From Peptoniphilus harei (GTDB taxonomy: Bacteria; Bacillota; Clostridia; Tissierellales; Peptoniphilaceae), in the NCBI RefSeq assembly GCF_900454685.1, contig NZ_UATM01000032.1, positions 1,178,001 through 1,242,000 on the forward strand: a stretch of DNA of 64,000 bases, read 5' to 3'. Numbering within the stretch: the first letter of the stretch is position 1; every line of letters starts with the position of its first letter. The notes under the pieces are model-generated. The model did not search any database. It was not told the DNA's origin and saw nothing but the letters and a program-made list of their open reading frames with translations. A program made the translations under genes and the position numbers. Below are positions 38,353 to 46,631 of the stretch, piece after piece.

Positions 38353-39239
38353 CTTGCAATTTTTTGATTTGTCATATCTAAAATTTTTGGATCAATAGTT
38401 TCAAGAGCGTGTTTTATTTTATTTGTCATTTCTTCTTTATCTTCCATATAGCCTGTGACATTTATCATGTTAACCATATGTCCAGAGGAATATAGGGTCT
38501 TATTTGGTAAATCTAGATTTTCTAAAAGACAAATTTGTTCTCCTAGATTTTCTCTATTTGTAGTTTCCACAAATTCTCCCTTTTCTCTCATATAATAAAG
38601 AGGGGAGGGTTCTATAACTGACGTGCTCATTACATATACGCCCTTTGGTGGATAGTAATTTAGAATTTTTGCAGTCTCAATTGCATTTTCTCTAGATTTG
38701 CCTTTTCCACCAACACCTTGCATTATTATTGCATGGTAATCCATATCAGTAGCCTTCATCTTATCTAGTCCCCTATAATATCCCTCAATGTCTGTTCCCT
38801 TGTTTAAAAATTTTAGTATTTCAGGATTTCCTGTCTCTACACCAAACCAAAGCTCCTTATAGCCTGCTTCTTTTAATTTTTTCATATCCTCAGCTGATTT
38901 ATTTTCTAAATTATAAAAAGAGCAGTAAGCTGTAATAGTTTTTACTTCTGGTATATATCTTTTTATTAAGTCAGAAATTTCCAAAAGTCTTTCCGTCTTT
39001 AAAACAAAGGGATCACCATTTAAAAGATAAATCCTTTCCATAGGCCTATAGGCCCTTGATGGCGAGCTTGCAAGTTCAATAATGTCCTCTTCTATATCTT
39101 TTAGGGGAGATATACCAAAGGGTGTGTTGTTATACATGGTACAGAAAACACAATCATTATGGGAACATCCATATGTTACCTCTAAAAGAGGTGTGTAAGC
39201 CTCTAGGGGTGGTCTATAAACTTCTCCTGTATAGTGCAT
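38349..39239 (-). CDS. Radical SAM protein with Cx4Cx2C motif
   Basis: A 296-residue radical SAM enzyme of unknown substrate. The cluster motif reads 'GCSHNDCVFCTMY', i.e. C-x4-C-x2-C rather than the usual C-x3-C-x2-C. Other radical SAM features follow: 'YLLNGDPFVL' (GGE-like position) and 'LWFGVETGNPEILKFLNKG'. No B12-binding or extra cluster domain is seen. AGGAG precedes the ATG. Single gene with its own terminator. Confidence 0.82.
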   Translation of the reverse strand: MHYTGEVYRPPLEAYTPLLEVTYGCSHNDCVFCTMYNNTPFGISPLKDIEEDIIELASSPSRAYRPMERIYLLNGDPFVLKTERLLEISDLIKRYIPEVKTITAYCSFYNLENKSAEDMKKLKEAGYKELWFGVETGNPEILKFLNKGTDIEGYYRGLDKMKATDMDYHAIIMQGVGGKGKSRENAIETAKILNYYPPKGVYVMSTSVIEPSPLYYMREKGEFVETTNRENLGEQICLLENLDLPNKTLYSSGHMVNMINVTGYMEDKEEMTNKIKHALETIDPKILDMTNQKIAR

Positions 39240-39272
39240 AGTTCTCCTTTCATATTCTTATTAAATACTTAC

Positions 39273-39306
39273 AAATAAAAAGAAGCCCGACAAAATCGAG
39301 CTTCTT
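39273..39306 (-). terminator. Terminator of the amaP-Asp23 operon
   Basis: AGAAGCCCGA (39281-39290) pairs with TCGAGCTTCT (39296-39305; one mismatch pair as G-T), followed on the minus strand by a T-rich tail. Confidence 0.8.
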
Positions 39307-39321
39307 AAAAACTTTAAACTA

Positions 39322-39885
39322 TTATCTTAGAGATGGTCCTTGGTTGTAACCTTGTCCATCGTTTCTTTCGTCTCTGTTTTTAAGTTGAAATTCTTTTCTT
39401 GTCATAACGTCATCAACACGAACGTTAACTTCAACAACCTTTAAACCAGTCATTTGTCCAACTGATTGAGAAATATTTCTCTTAAGTTCTTCAAATACCT
39501 TTGGTGCTGAATGTCCGTATTCTAATATAATTGATGCGTCAATTGCAGCTTCTTCTTCTCCAACATCAGCAGAAATACCTTTTGTTAGGTTGTATCCACC
39601 AAATTGTTCAGAGATACCTGAGAAGAAACCACCCTTCATATCAAGAACTCCTGGAACTTCGTGACATGCAATTGCAGCAATTTTTTCGATAACTGAATCT
39701 TCAAAAGTTAGTTTAGATTCGTGTTTTTCTTCTTTTTCAGCTGCATCTTTTACATTATCTTGAGCTTCTCTGAAATCTTCTTGAAGGTTTTCTTTAAATT
39801 CTTCTCTTTTTTGAGCTTTTTCTCTCTTTTCTTGTTCTTTCTTGTTTACGCCTGCTAATTCGTTATATTTTGCTTCTGATGCCAT
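39322..39885 (-). CDS. Asp23/Gls24 family envelope stress protein
   Basis: A 187-residue cytoplasmic protein. A charged helical N-terminus (about 1-60, Lys/Glu) is followed by the Asp23 domain: 'EDSVIEKIAAIACHEVPGVLDM', 'GEEEAAIDASIILEYG', 'VVEVNVRVDDV'. Asp23 in Staphylococcus is among the most abundant proteins and is tethered to the membrane by AmaP. Third gene of the amaP-DUF2273-asp23 operon. Confidence 0.92.
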   Translation of the reverse strand: MASEAKYNELAGVNKKEQEKREKAQKREEFKENLQEDFREAQDNVKDAAEKEEKHESKLTFEDSVIEKIAAIACHEVPGVLDMKGGFFSGISEQFGGYNLTKGISADVGEEEAAIDASIILEYGHSAPKVFEELKRNISQSVGQMTGLKVVEVNVRVDDVMTRKEFQLKNRDERNDGQGYNQGPSLR

Positions 39886-39916
39886 TATAAATCTCTCCTT
39901 TTAAATTAATACTTAT

Positions 39917-40252
39917 TTAATACTTTCTAAACATTTTCTCTAACCAAAATAAAATTCTAGGATCACCATCTTTAAATTTACCATAGGAATTTCCTATGAA
40001 AAATAGAATCATAATCAAAAGTGTTCTGAAAAAACCTATTGTTAAAAATAATACTGCAATGATTAAGCCAAGTAGGGTATACTTGAATTCATTCCAATGA
40101 AGACTTGTATAATTTCTAAATTTTTCTTTTAATATAGAAATATCTCTGTCCTTTTTCTTTTCAACAAAAATAATTCTTTGATCATCTTGGTCTTTTCTAG
40201 AGTTCTCATAATTATTTTGATAATCCGGAAAATTTCCATAATTATTTCTCAT
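39917..40252 (-). CDS. DUF2273 small membrane protein
   Basis: A 111-residue protein with a polar N-terminal half and two adjacent membrane segments near residues 60-90 ('EFKYTLLGLIIAVLFLTIGFFRTLLIMILFFIG' region). The position between amaP and asp23 and the topology fit DUF2273, which accompanies Asp23 systems. N-terminal extension of about 45 polar residues is longer than in the short staphylococcal form. Confidence 0.75.
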   Translation of the reverse strand: MRNNYGNFPDYQNNYENSRKDQDDQRIIFVEKKKDRDISILKEKFRNYTSLHWNEFKYTLLGLIIAVLFLTIGFFRTLLIMILFFIGNSYGKFKDGDPRILFWLEKMFRKY

Positions 40253-40261
40253 ATGAGCCCC

Positions 40262-40807
40262 CTAAACAACTCTTTTACCAGAATCTTCTTTGATATTGTA
40301 GAATTCTACATCTACCTTTGTTACTGAATAACCAGTAAGATCTTCTAAGTTAGAAGACACATCTCTTTTGATTTGTTTGCCTAAGAGACTTAAATCAATG
40401 CCTTCTCTTACTCCGCAAGTTACTTTTGCGCTGATTTCATGTTTACTACCATTATTTACTCTTACATCAACATCTGACTTTTTCACTTCATTATAATTAT
40501 CAACAGTTGTTAAAATGTTATTTTCGACTGCCTTAGAAGTGATAAGCATTTCGCCGTTTTCATCCTTGTCTACAACATAGGAGTTGAGGGAAGGAAGGAC
40601 TATAACCCTAATTAAAGTAAATAGGGCAAATAATCCGGCTATTGCTGATACAGTAGTTAGGAAATAGAAAAACCATTCTTGTCTATAAAATTCTCCTAAC
40701 TGTGCCGTTATTTTGCCATAATCGTATAATAAAAAATACGTGCAAAATAAGGATAAGAATAAGGCGATAGAAAAAATTGCATCAATCCATTTACGCCATC
40801 TCTTCAA
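40262..40807 (-). CDS. amaP: Alkaline shock response membrane anchor protein AmaP
   Basis: A 181-residue membrane anchor: two membrane segments ('IDAIFSIALFLSLFCTYFLLY' region and 'FLTTVSAIAGLFALFTLI') followed by a soluble domain with Asp23-like features ('KHEISAKVTCGVREGIDL', 'LTGYSVTKVDVEFYNI'). It binds Asp23 at the membrane. The start is TTG at 40807, seven bases after GGAGGA (40815-40820); reading further upstream adds an unlikely 49 residues. First gene of the operon. Confidence 0.85.
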   Translation of the reverse strand: MKRWRKWIDAIFSIALFLSLFCTYFLLYDYGKITAQLGEFYRQEWFFYFLTTVSAIAGLFALFTLIRVIVLPSLNSYVVDKDENGEMLITSKAVENNILTTVDNYNEVKKSDVDVRVNNGSKHEISAKVTCGVREGIDLSLLGKQIKRDVSSNLEDLTGYSVTKVDVEFYNIKEDSGKRVV

Positions 40808-41070
40808 CCTAATTCCTCCTTTAACAAGAAAAACATCAACTAGTGAATCTCTCTTTAATCTATTTATAACCAAATAAATTAAATTTAATCTTATTTTTAA
40901 AAAAATATAAGGAAAAAGATATGAACTTAAAAATAAGCAATTAAAAAAGTCCATAGATAAGGGAGTTTATAGTCTACAAAAAATATGATGAATTATTTAA
41001 AACTAATAATATTATATACTTTAAAATTTATTATATTAACAAAAAAATTAGTAGAATTACTACAATAGAA
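40808..41070. other. Divergent intergenic region
   Basis: Between amaP (minus) and the symporter (plus). Very AT-rich; no gene, RNA or convincing amaP promoter is visible. A short dyad TAGTA-GAAT-TACTA at about 41049-41062 precedes the symporter promoter and could be an operator. Confidence 0.5.
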
Positions 41071-41079
41071 TGGTACAAT
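41071..41079 (+). promoter_or_regulatory. Extended -10 promoter of the symporter gene
   Basis: TGG-TACAAT (41071-41079). Transcription should start near 41086, leaving a leader of about 47 bases to the AGAGGAGG site and ATG at 41133. Confidence 0.5.
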
Positions 41080-41092
41080 AATATATAAAGTA

Positions 41093-42325
41093 TTGAGGTT
41101 AAACTTCAAAATAAAATTTAAGAGGAGGCAAAATGAAAAAAATAATTTTTTTAATTCATTAGTTTTTAAGCTAATACTTGGAATAATTATTGGTATTCTT
41201 GTTGGCAGCTTTTCTAATGAGAGTGCAATTGTTGCAATTGATTCTATAAAAAGAATTATAGGCGACTTAATAGGCTACATAGTTCCCTTAATTATTTTAG
41301 GATTTATAACACCTGCCATTGTTTCATTAAAAGAAAGTGCAGGTAAAATTTTAAGCGTGACACTTATTATTTGTTACGCATCAACAGTTGGAGCTGCTAC
41401 AATGTCATTCTTGGCAGGAAAAGCAATTATACCTAAGCTTAACATAGCTCCAAATGTGGGGGGAGGTAATGTAGTACCGGAGTCCATATTTAAATTATCA
41501 ATTGATCCGATTATGCCTGTTATGACAGCTCTAGTTACGTCAATCTTATTTGGTATAGCAGTTATAGTGACTAATTCTGAAACTTGGGAGAAAATGCTTA
41601 TTGAATTAAATAAGATTGTCTTATCTATTGTAAATAATGTGGTAATAAAAATTCTTCCACTATATATTGCTACTACTTTTGCAGTATTATCCTATGAGGG
41701 TGTAATTATTTCAGAATTACCAATCTTTTTAAAGATTATCTTAATTGTAATAGTTGGACACTTTATTTGGATGACAGTTATGTACTCTCTTGCAGGACTA
41801 ATTTCAAAAACAAACCCTAAAGAAGTTTTTAAACACTATGTGCCAGCTTACTTAACAGCAGTAGGAACAATGTCCTCTGCAGCAACACTTCCAGTTGCTA
41901 TTGAATGTGCGAGAAAATCCACAACTCTTGATCCTAAGATTAGGGACTTTGGAATTCCATTATGTTCCAACACCCATCTTTGTGGATCAGTTTTGACAGA
42001 AGTATTTTTCGTAATGACAGTTTCTCAAATTTTAACAGGTCAGCTTCCTGAGACAGCAAATATGATTGTATTTATTCTTTTACTTGGAATATTTGCCATA
42101 GCAGCACCAGGAGTGCCAGGTGGAACAGTAGTTGCATCTCTAGGACTAATTACATCAGTGTTAGGATTTAACGATACAGGAACAGCTCTTATGCTTTCAA
42201 TATTTGCCTTACAAGATAGCTTCGGTACAGCTTGTAACGTTACAACAGATGGGGCAGTAGTATTAATGGTGACAGGTATTTTCGATAAGGTGCCTGGAAG
42301 GAATAAAGAAAAAGTTAAAAATTAA
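41093..42325 (+). CDS. Dicarboxylate/amino acid:cation symporter; start codon out of frame
   Basis: A DAACS-type (Glt/DctA-like) secondary transporter of about 400 residues with eight or so membrane segments. 'AVGTMSSAATLPVAIEC' holds the serine-rich reentrant loop, with 'TDGAVVLMVTG' near the end. The only good ribosome site (AGAGGAGG, 41121-41128) points to the ATG at 41133. That ATG is in another frame and stops after nine codons. Adding one A to the A7 tract after it would give MKKNNFFNSLVFKL in frame. The in-frame TTG at 41093 has no site. Sequencing error, slippage-based switching or an odd start are all possible. Confidence 0.8.
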   Translation: MRLNFKIKFKRRQNEKNNFFNSLVFKLILGIIIGILVGSFSNESAIVAIDSIKRIIGDLIGYIVPLIILGFITPAIVSLKESAGKILSVTLIICYASTVGAATMSFLAGKAIIPKLNIAPNVGGGNVVPESIFKLSIDPIMPVMTALVTSILFGIAVIVTNSETWEKMLIELNKIVLSIVNNVVIKILPLYIATTFAVLSYEGVIISELPIFLKIILIVIVGHFIWMTVMYSLAGLISKTNPKEVFKHYVPAYLTAVGTMSSAATLPVAIECARKSTTLDPKIRDFGIPLCSNTHLCGSVLTEVFFVMTVSQILTGQLPETANMIVFILLLGIFAIAAPGVPGGTVVASLGLITSVLGFNDTGTALMLSIFALQDSFGTACNVTTDGAVVLMVTGIFDKVPGRNKEKVKN

Positions 42326-42337
42326 TAATATAAAAAA

Positions 42338-42359
42338 TCCAGGCTTAAGATAGCCTGGT
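42338..42359. repeat. Left 22-bp target duplication of the IS1182 element (terminator copy)
   Basis: Identical to 43917-43938. The core CCAGGCT-TAAGAT-AGCCTGG is a terminator hairpin. This copy keeps a T tract only on the minus strand; on the plus strand it is followed by the IS end, so symporter termination here has lost its T run. Confidence 0.9.
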
Positions 42360-43813
42360 CAGATTGTAGACAAACCCAGAAATAATTTCTGGGTTTGTTG
42401 CATTCTTAATATATTTACTAAAAAAATCTTTAATTTATCCAAAGTTAAATCCTTATTAGGATCCAATTTATATAGTAGTATTGCTAATTTTTTCATATTT
42501 ATGCACTCAAATGTAAGTGCAGCTTTCATTTCCATCTTTGCTAGTCCAATCATGTTTGTGTATCTAAATCCATGGAATTCTTTTGCACTTCCAAATTGTC
42601 TTTCTACTGTTTCTTTTCTTCTTTTGTATTCTTCTTTTCCTTTTTCTGTGTATCTATATTCTTCTGTTTCATCTATGTATTTTTGCCAAATGTGTCTTGT
42701 GATTACTTTTTGATTGTTTTTACTCTGTGTGCATCTTTTGAGGTTAGGGCATTTTTTACATTGTTCTTTATTGCTTTTGTACTCTCTATATCCCTCTCTA
42801 TTTGTTGTCGTGTATTCTAGTATTTGATTTTCTGGGCATAGGTAACAGTCATAGTACTCATCATATATGAATTCTCTTTTGTAGTAGGGGTTTTCTATTT
42901 TTGGTTTTCTTTTTGGTGCTGTGTAGGGAAATACTGGTTGTATTTCGTCTTCTAGTAGTTTTTTTGCTATGGCTGGTGTTTTATATCCTGCATCCATTAC
43001 TATTTTTTCTGGTTTGTATTTTTTTAGTTTTTCTTCATAAAAGGGTATTAGGGTTGTGCTGTCATGGAGATTTCCTGGGAATGTTTTATGTCCTAAGATC
43101 CAACCATTTTTGTCTACTGATGTTTCTACACAATAGGCAAAGACTTCTTTGTGCTCTCCTTTATGAAAGAGTCCACTTTCTGGGTCTGTTGTTGAGACTG
43201 TTATTTCTTTTGTTTCTTCTTTTTTATTTTTTTCTTTTAGTGGTTTTTTCCCATGTTCTTTTCTATCTTCTTCTATTTCTTTGTCTAATTCTTCTTGGTA
43301 TGCTTTTGCTGCTTTTTTGATTTCTTCTTTTTTGTTTTTATGTCTATTTGCATGGGCTTTTACATGTGTTGAGTCTACGAATTGTATTTTCTCATCTACG
43401 AATCCTTTGTTCATTGCTTGGCTTAAGATGTTTTGAAATATTTCTTCAAATATGTTTGTATCTTTAAATCTTCTTCTGTAGTTTTGGCTAAATGTTGTGA
43501 AGTGAGGAACTTTATCATAAAAGTCCAGTCCTAAAAACCATCTATATGCTATGTTTACTTCTATTTCTTTTATTGTTTGTCTCATACTTTTTATGTTGAA
43601 TAGATACTCTATGAATAGTATTTTTATTAATACTACTGGATCTATGCTTGGTCTTCCGTTGTCTAGTGAGTATTTATCTTCTACTAATTCATAGATGAAG
43701 CTAAAGTCTATGTATTTGTCTATTTTTCTTAATATGTGATTTTTAGGTACAAGTTGTTCTACTGAAATTAGTTGTACTTGATTTGTTTTTCTATTGTTAT
43801 TTTTTGATAGCAT
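42359..43813 (-). CDS. IS1182-family transposase (DDE)
   Basis: An intact 484-residue transposase. The N-terminal domain opens with the family's 'QLVPKNHILRKIDKYIDFSFIY'-type region and 'GRPSIDPVVLIKILFIEYL'. Catalytic residues probably lie in 'FVDSTHVKAHAN', 'IVMDAGYKTPAIAK' and 'RRKETVERQFGSAKEFHGFR'. A cysteine set near the C-terminus ('CPENQ', 'CKKCPNLKRC') is typical. The TGA stop uses the last two bases of the IS plus one base of the target duplication. No frameshift, so probably functional. Confidence 0.95.
   Translation of the reverse strand: MLSKNNNRKTNQVQLISVEQLVPKNHILRKIDKYIDFSFIYELVEDKYSLDNGRPSIDPVVLIKILFIEYLFNIKSMRQTIKEIEVNIAYRWFLGLDFYDKVPHFTTFSQNYRRRFKDTNIFEEIFQNILSQAMNKGFVDEKIQFVDSTHVKAHANRHKNKKEEIKKAAKAYQEELDKEIEEDRKEHGKKPLKEKNKKEETKEITVSTTDPESGLFHKGEHKEVFAYCVETSVDKNGWILGHKTFPGNLHDSTTLIPFYEEKLKKYKPEKIVMDAGYKTPAIAKKLLEDEIQPVFPYTAPKRKPKIENPYYKREFIYDEYYDCYLCPENQILEYTTTNREGYREYKSNKEQCKKCPNLKRCTQSKNNQKVITRHIWQKYIDETEEYRYTEKGKEEYKRRKETVERQFGSAKEFHGFRYTNMIGLAKMEMKAALTFECINMKKLAILLYKLDPNKDLTLDKLKIFLVNILRMQQTQKLFLGLSTI
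42371..42397. terminator. Hairpin inside the left IS1182 end
   Basis: CAAACCCAGAAA (42371-42382) pairs perfectly with TTTCTGGGTTTG (42386-42397). It lies within the last codons of the transposase, next to the IS tip. It may block read-through into or out of the element. Confidence 0.6.
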
Positions 43814-43877
43814 GTCACACCTACTTCCTTAGTTTATTTTTACCCTTTTTTTCTGTAATTCAGATGATTTTATTAAA

Positions 43878-43907
43878 AAAAAGCAGGCTTTTTTTGCCTG
43901 CTTTGTC
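43878..43907. terminator. Hairpin inside the right IS1182 end
   Basis: AAGCAGGC and GCCTGCTT flank a T7 loop (about 43881-43902), preceded by an A run that is a T run on the minus strand. It stands upstream of the transposase start, so it should limit transcription entering from the gltS side. Confidence 0.6.
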
Positions 43908-43916
43908 ATCAGTCTG

Positions 43917-43938
43917 TCCAGGCTTAAGATAGCCTGGT
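43917..43938. terminator. Right 22-bp duplication; terminator of gltS region
   Basis: The second copy of the terminator hairpin (CCAGGCT/AGCCTGG). It retains the T run on the plus strand. On the minus strand, where gltS needs it, it is now followed by IS sequence instead of the original T-rich flank. Confidence 0.85.
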
Positions 43939-43971
43939 TTTTTTATAGATAAAATGATTAATTTTTGATTC

Positions 43972-45201
43972 TTATTTTACAAAAGTCTTAATAAATGTGA
44001 GCACAATTGGTTGATAAATAATATCCACAAGGAAGGCTCCAACAATTGGAACAATCATCATGGCCCTTCTACTTAAGCCGTACTCGTCATTTATTGCTGT
44101 CATATTTACAATTGCTGATGGAGTTGCACCTAGTCCGTGTCCACATAGTCCAGCACACATAACTGCTGCATCATAAGATTTACCAAGAACTCTAAATACT
44201 ATAAAGTAAGCGTAAATTAACATGAAGATAACTTGGCAGATTAGAACAATTAGCACACCACCCATTAAATCTTGAAGCTCCCAAAGCTTTAGAGTCATAA
44301 GTGCGAGAGCAAGGTAGAGGTTAAGCATAACGTCTCCAATTCCATCAACTAAGTTTCCATCAAATTTGTAAATATTTATTTTTTCGTTTAAATTTCTTAA
44401 GATAACTGCTATAAACATGGCACCAACATAATCTGGGAAATCCATATTTATTAAGGATCCAATGAACTTTGATACTAAAGTACCAAGAGCCATGGAGATA
44501 ATAATTGCAGCAACATTCTTTATAATATCTAAGTTTGTTAGCTCAGTTTTCTCTTCAGTAAATAAGGCATCTAATTTTGATGAATCAAAGTCATCATTAT
44601 CTGGAGAAAGCTCATTTTTAACAATTAATCTTCTTCCCAAGGGACCACCAATTAAAACTCCAAATATAAGCCCAAAAGTAGCTGCAGCTGCTCCAACAAC
44701 AGGTGCTTGCTCGTATCCCATCTTAGCAAATGTTGATCCATAACTCATAGCAGCTCCATGGCCTCCGATCATAGAAATAGATGATGCAAGCATACCATAG
44801 GCCGGCTCAAGATTTACGAGCTTAGAAACACCTACACCTATTGTATTTTGGACTAAAGATAAAATTCCACATAATAACCAATACACAATTAATAGAACTC
44901 CACCAGATTTTAATATTCTTAAATTAGCACCGAGTCCTACAGTGGTAAAAAATGCAAGCATGAAAGTTGATTGAAAAATATTTTCATAAGTAAAATTAAA
45001 GCTATTTGTTTTATAACCTATAAAAGTTATAAACATAAATAAAAATCCACCAACAACAGGAGCAGGTATACAATATTTTCTTAAAAATGCTGATCTGTTT
45101 TTAAGACCATATCCTACTAGTAATACAATTACAGCAAGGGCAAGAGTTAATATTGAGTCTAAATTTATTGTTAAAACTCCATTTTCTCTAATAAATTCCA
45201 T
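43972..45201 (-). CDS. gltS: Sodium/glutamate symporter GltS
   Basis: A 409-residue Na+-coupled glutamate carrier of the ESS family with about ten membrane segments. Pore signatures 'SISMIGGHGAAMSYGSTF' and 'GLCGHGLGATPSAIVNM' are present in both halves. Upstream lie an AGGAGG site and a promoter at 45247-45275. Convergent with the DAACS symporter, so two organic-acid/amino-acid importers face each other across the IS. Confidence 0.94.
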   Translation of the reverse strand: MEFIRENGVLTINLDSILTLALAVIVLLVGYGLKNRSAFLRKYCIPAPVVGGFLFMFITFIGYKTNSFNFTYENIFQSTFMLAFFTTVGLGANLRILKSGGVLLIVYWLLCGILSLVQNTIGVGVSKLVNLEPAYGMLASSISMIGGHGAAMSYGSTFAKMGYEQAPVVGAAAATFGLIFGVLIGGPLGRRLIVKNELSPDNDDFDSSKLDALFTEEKTELTNLDIIKNVAAIIISMALGTLVSKFIGSLINMDFPDYVGAMFIAVILRNLNEKINIYKFDGNLVDGIGDVMLNLYLALALMTLKLWELQDLMGGVLIVLICQVIFMLIYAYFIVFRVLGKSYDAAVMCAGLCGHGLGATPSAIVNMTAINDEYGLSRRAMMIVPIVGAFLVDIIYQPIVLTFIKTFVK

Positions 45202-45246
45202 AAATTCCTCCTTTATTAATATTTATCAACATTTTATCTTATTAAC

Positions 45247-45275
45247 ATTTTAACATGATTATAATTATGTGACAA
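45247..45275 (-). promoter_or_regulatory. SigA promoter of gltS
   Basis: On the minus strand TTGTCA (45270-45275), 17-base spacer, TAAAAT (45247-45252). Confidence 0.7.
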
Positions 45276-45430
45276 TAAACTTGTGGTCATTTAGAAAATT
45301 AAAAATACTTAATCAAAAAATAATAAAATTTTAAAAAATTATAATAATAAATATAAAAATCACCTCAAAAAATATATTAAAATAAGACTAAATGATAAGT
45401 GATATCAAAAAAATAAATGGAGGGTATAAA

Positions 45431-45859
45431 ATGAAAAAAGTAAATGTTATATATTGGTCCGGTACTGGTAATACAGAAAGAATGGCTGAAGCTTTAGTTA
45501 GAGGAGCTGAAGCCGAAGGTGCTGAAGTAAAATTAATTCAAGTTGGATCAGCAAGTGAAGATGATGTTAAAGATGTAGAAAGAATTGCCTTTGGATGTCC
45601 TGCCATGGGAGCTGAAGAGTTAGAAGAGATGGAAATGAGACCTTTTATGGATAAGGTAAATCCACTTCTTGCAGGGAAAAATGTAGTTTTATTTGGTTCT
45701 TACGAATGGGCAGATGGTGAATGGATGAGATTATGGCAAGAAGAGGTTGAAGACACTGGAGCGAAACTTCTTGCTGATGGCTTTGCAGCCTATGATGATC
45801 CAGATCAAGATGCCTTAGAAGAATGTGAATCCTTGGGAAGAGATCTTGCGAGGTCCTAA
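45431..45859 (+). CDS. Flavodoxin
   Basis: A 142-residue FMN electron carrier. The phosphate-binding loop 'YWSGTGNTERMAEAL' is at residues 7-21 and flavin loops at 'FGCPAMGAEELEEMEM' and 'FGSYEWADGEWM'. Short-chain type used by anaerobes in place of ferredoxin. The ATG at 45431 follows GGAGGG. Its stop overlaps the DUF3793 start by one base. Confidence 0.95.
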   Translation: MKKVNVIYWSGTGNTERMAEALVRGAEAEGAEVKLIQVGSASEDDVKDVERIAFGCPAMGAEELEEMEMRPFMDKVNPLLAGKNVVLFGSYEWADGEWMRLWQEEVEDTGAKLLADGFAAYDDPDQDALEECESLGRDLARS

Positions 45860-46446
45860 TGTATGATAGAGTTTTAATAGATTTTTTAAATCATATTAAT
45901 AATTTTAAAGATTATGATTATATTCTTGCCCTAATAAAATCTACCGTAGCACCAACCTTTAATGATCTTAAACTGGGAACAATGATGAACCTTAGAAATG
46001 CCAAGAGACCATTAAAAGATTATTGGATGCAAAATAAATTTATATTAAGGGATTCCTTAGGCCTGGATTTTTATGAACTGAAGGAAGGGAAAGACTTTGT
46101 CTTAGTTTATTTTTTTAAAAATGAAAGACTTGAAAAGAAACTTTCACAGATAAAGATTAAAGATTTTTTAAATTCATATGGATACATATCTTGTGTCTCT
46201 ACAGGCGACTATCTAAGTTTACTGAGTCAAAAATTTATAGAAACATGTCCTGATGAAATTGGAATATTTTTGGGTTATCCATTAAAGGACGTAATAGACT
46301 TTAAATATAGGGATAAAAAGGCCTGTAAGTGCACGGGATATTGGAAATGTTTTAATAACGAAAAGTCATCCCTTGAAGCCTTTAAAAGATTTGATGAGGT
46401 AAAGCTTCTTGAGATGAAAAATATTTTGAAAGCCTATAATTACTAA
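45859..46446 (+). CDS. DUF3793 family protein
   Basis: A 195-residue protein with the DUF3793 hallmarks 'CPDEIGIFLGYPLKDVIDF' and 'CKCTGYWKCFNNEKSSLEAFKRF'. A central Cys-x-Cys-x3-Trp-x-Cys set could bind a metal. No function is established that I know. Translational coupling to flavodoxin suggests a redox or flavodoxin-handling role (inference). Confidence 0.85.
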   Translation: MYDRVLIDFLNHINNFKDYDYILALIKSTVAPTFNDLKLGTMMNLRNAKRPLKDYWMQNKFILRDSLGLDFYELKEGKDFVLVYFFKNERLEKKLSQIKIKDFLNSYGYISCVSTGDYLSLLSQKFIETCPDEIGIFLGYPLKDVIDFKYRDKKACKCTGYWKCFNNEKSSLEAFKRFDEVKLLEMKNILKAYNY

Positions 46447-46470
46447 TTAAAAATTAACTATACTTTATTT

Positions 46471-46508
46471 AAAGGACCTAGGAAATTAAAACTAGGTCCT
46501 TTATTTAT
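46471..46508 (+). terminator. Terminator of flavodoxin-DUF3793
   Basis: AAAGGACCTAG (46471-46481) pairs with CTAGGTCCTTT (46492-46502), then T-rich. Confidence 0.85.
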
Positions 46509-46631
46509 AAAAGTTTGATGAAAAATAATCTTTTATTTTATCTATATAGAAATTTTTTAAAATTTATTATAAAATTTAAGGAGATTTATTAAGCAAATTT
46601 GCATTAAAATTTTTAATTAATGAGGTATATT

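Larger units (their letters stand above)
42360..43916 (-). mobile_element. IS1182-family insertion sequence, complete
   Basis: A 1557-bp element bounded by imperfect inverted repeats (left CAGATTGTAGACAAAC; right end reads CAGACTGATGACAAAG on the opposite strand) and by 22-bp direct repeats. One intact transposase gene fills it. Hairpins lie inside both ends: 42371-42397 (12-base stem) and about 43882-43902. It inserted in the shared terminator between the symporter and gltS. Confidence 0.9.

Noticed and set aside
40970..41092. Riboswitch in front of the symporter
   Set aside because: The predicted leader is under 50 bases and shows only a short dyad; no known aptamer pattern seen.
42501..43320. 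Several open frames opposite the IS1182 transposase
   Set aside because: Low-complexity Phe/Leu/Ser-rich shadows of an AT-rich Lys/Glu-rich gene.
46575..46631. Extra ribosome-binding site (AAGGAGA) upstream of the GNAT-like gene suggesting a small gene
   Set aside because: No start codon follows at proper distance and stops occur quickly in all frames.
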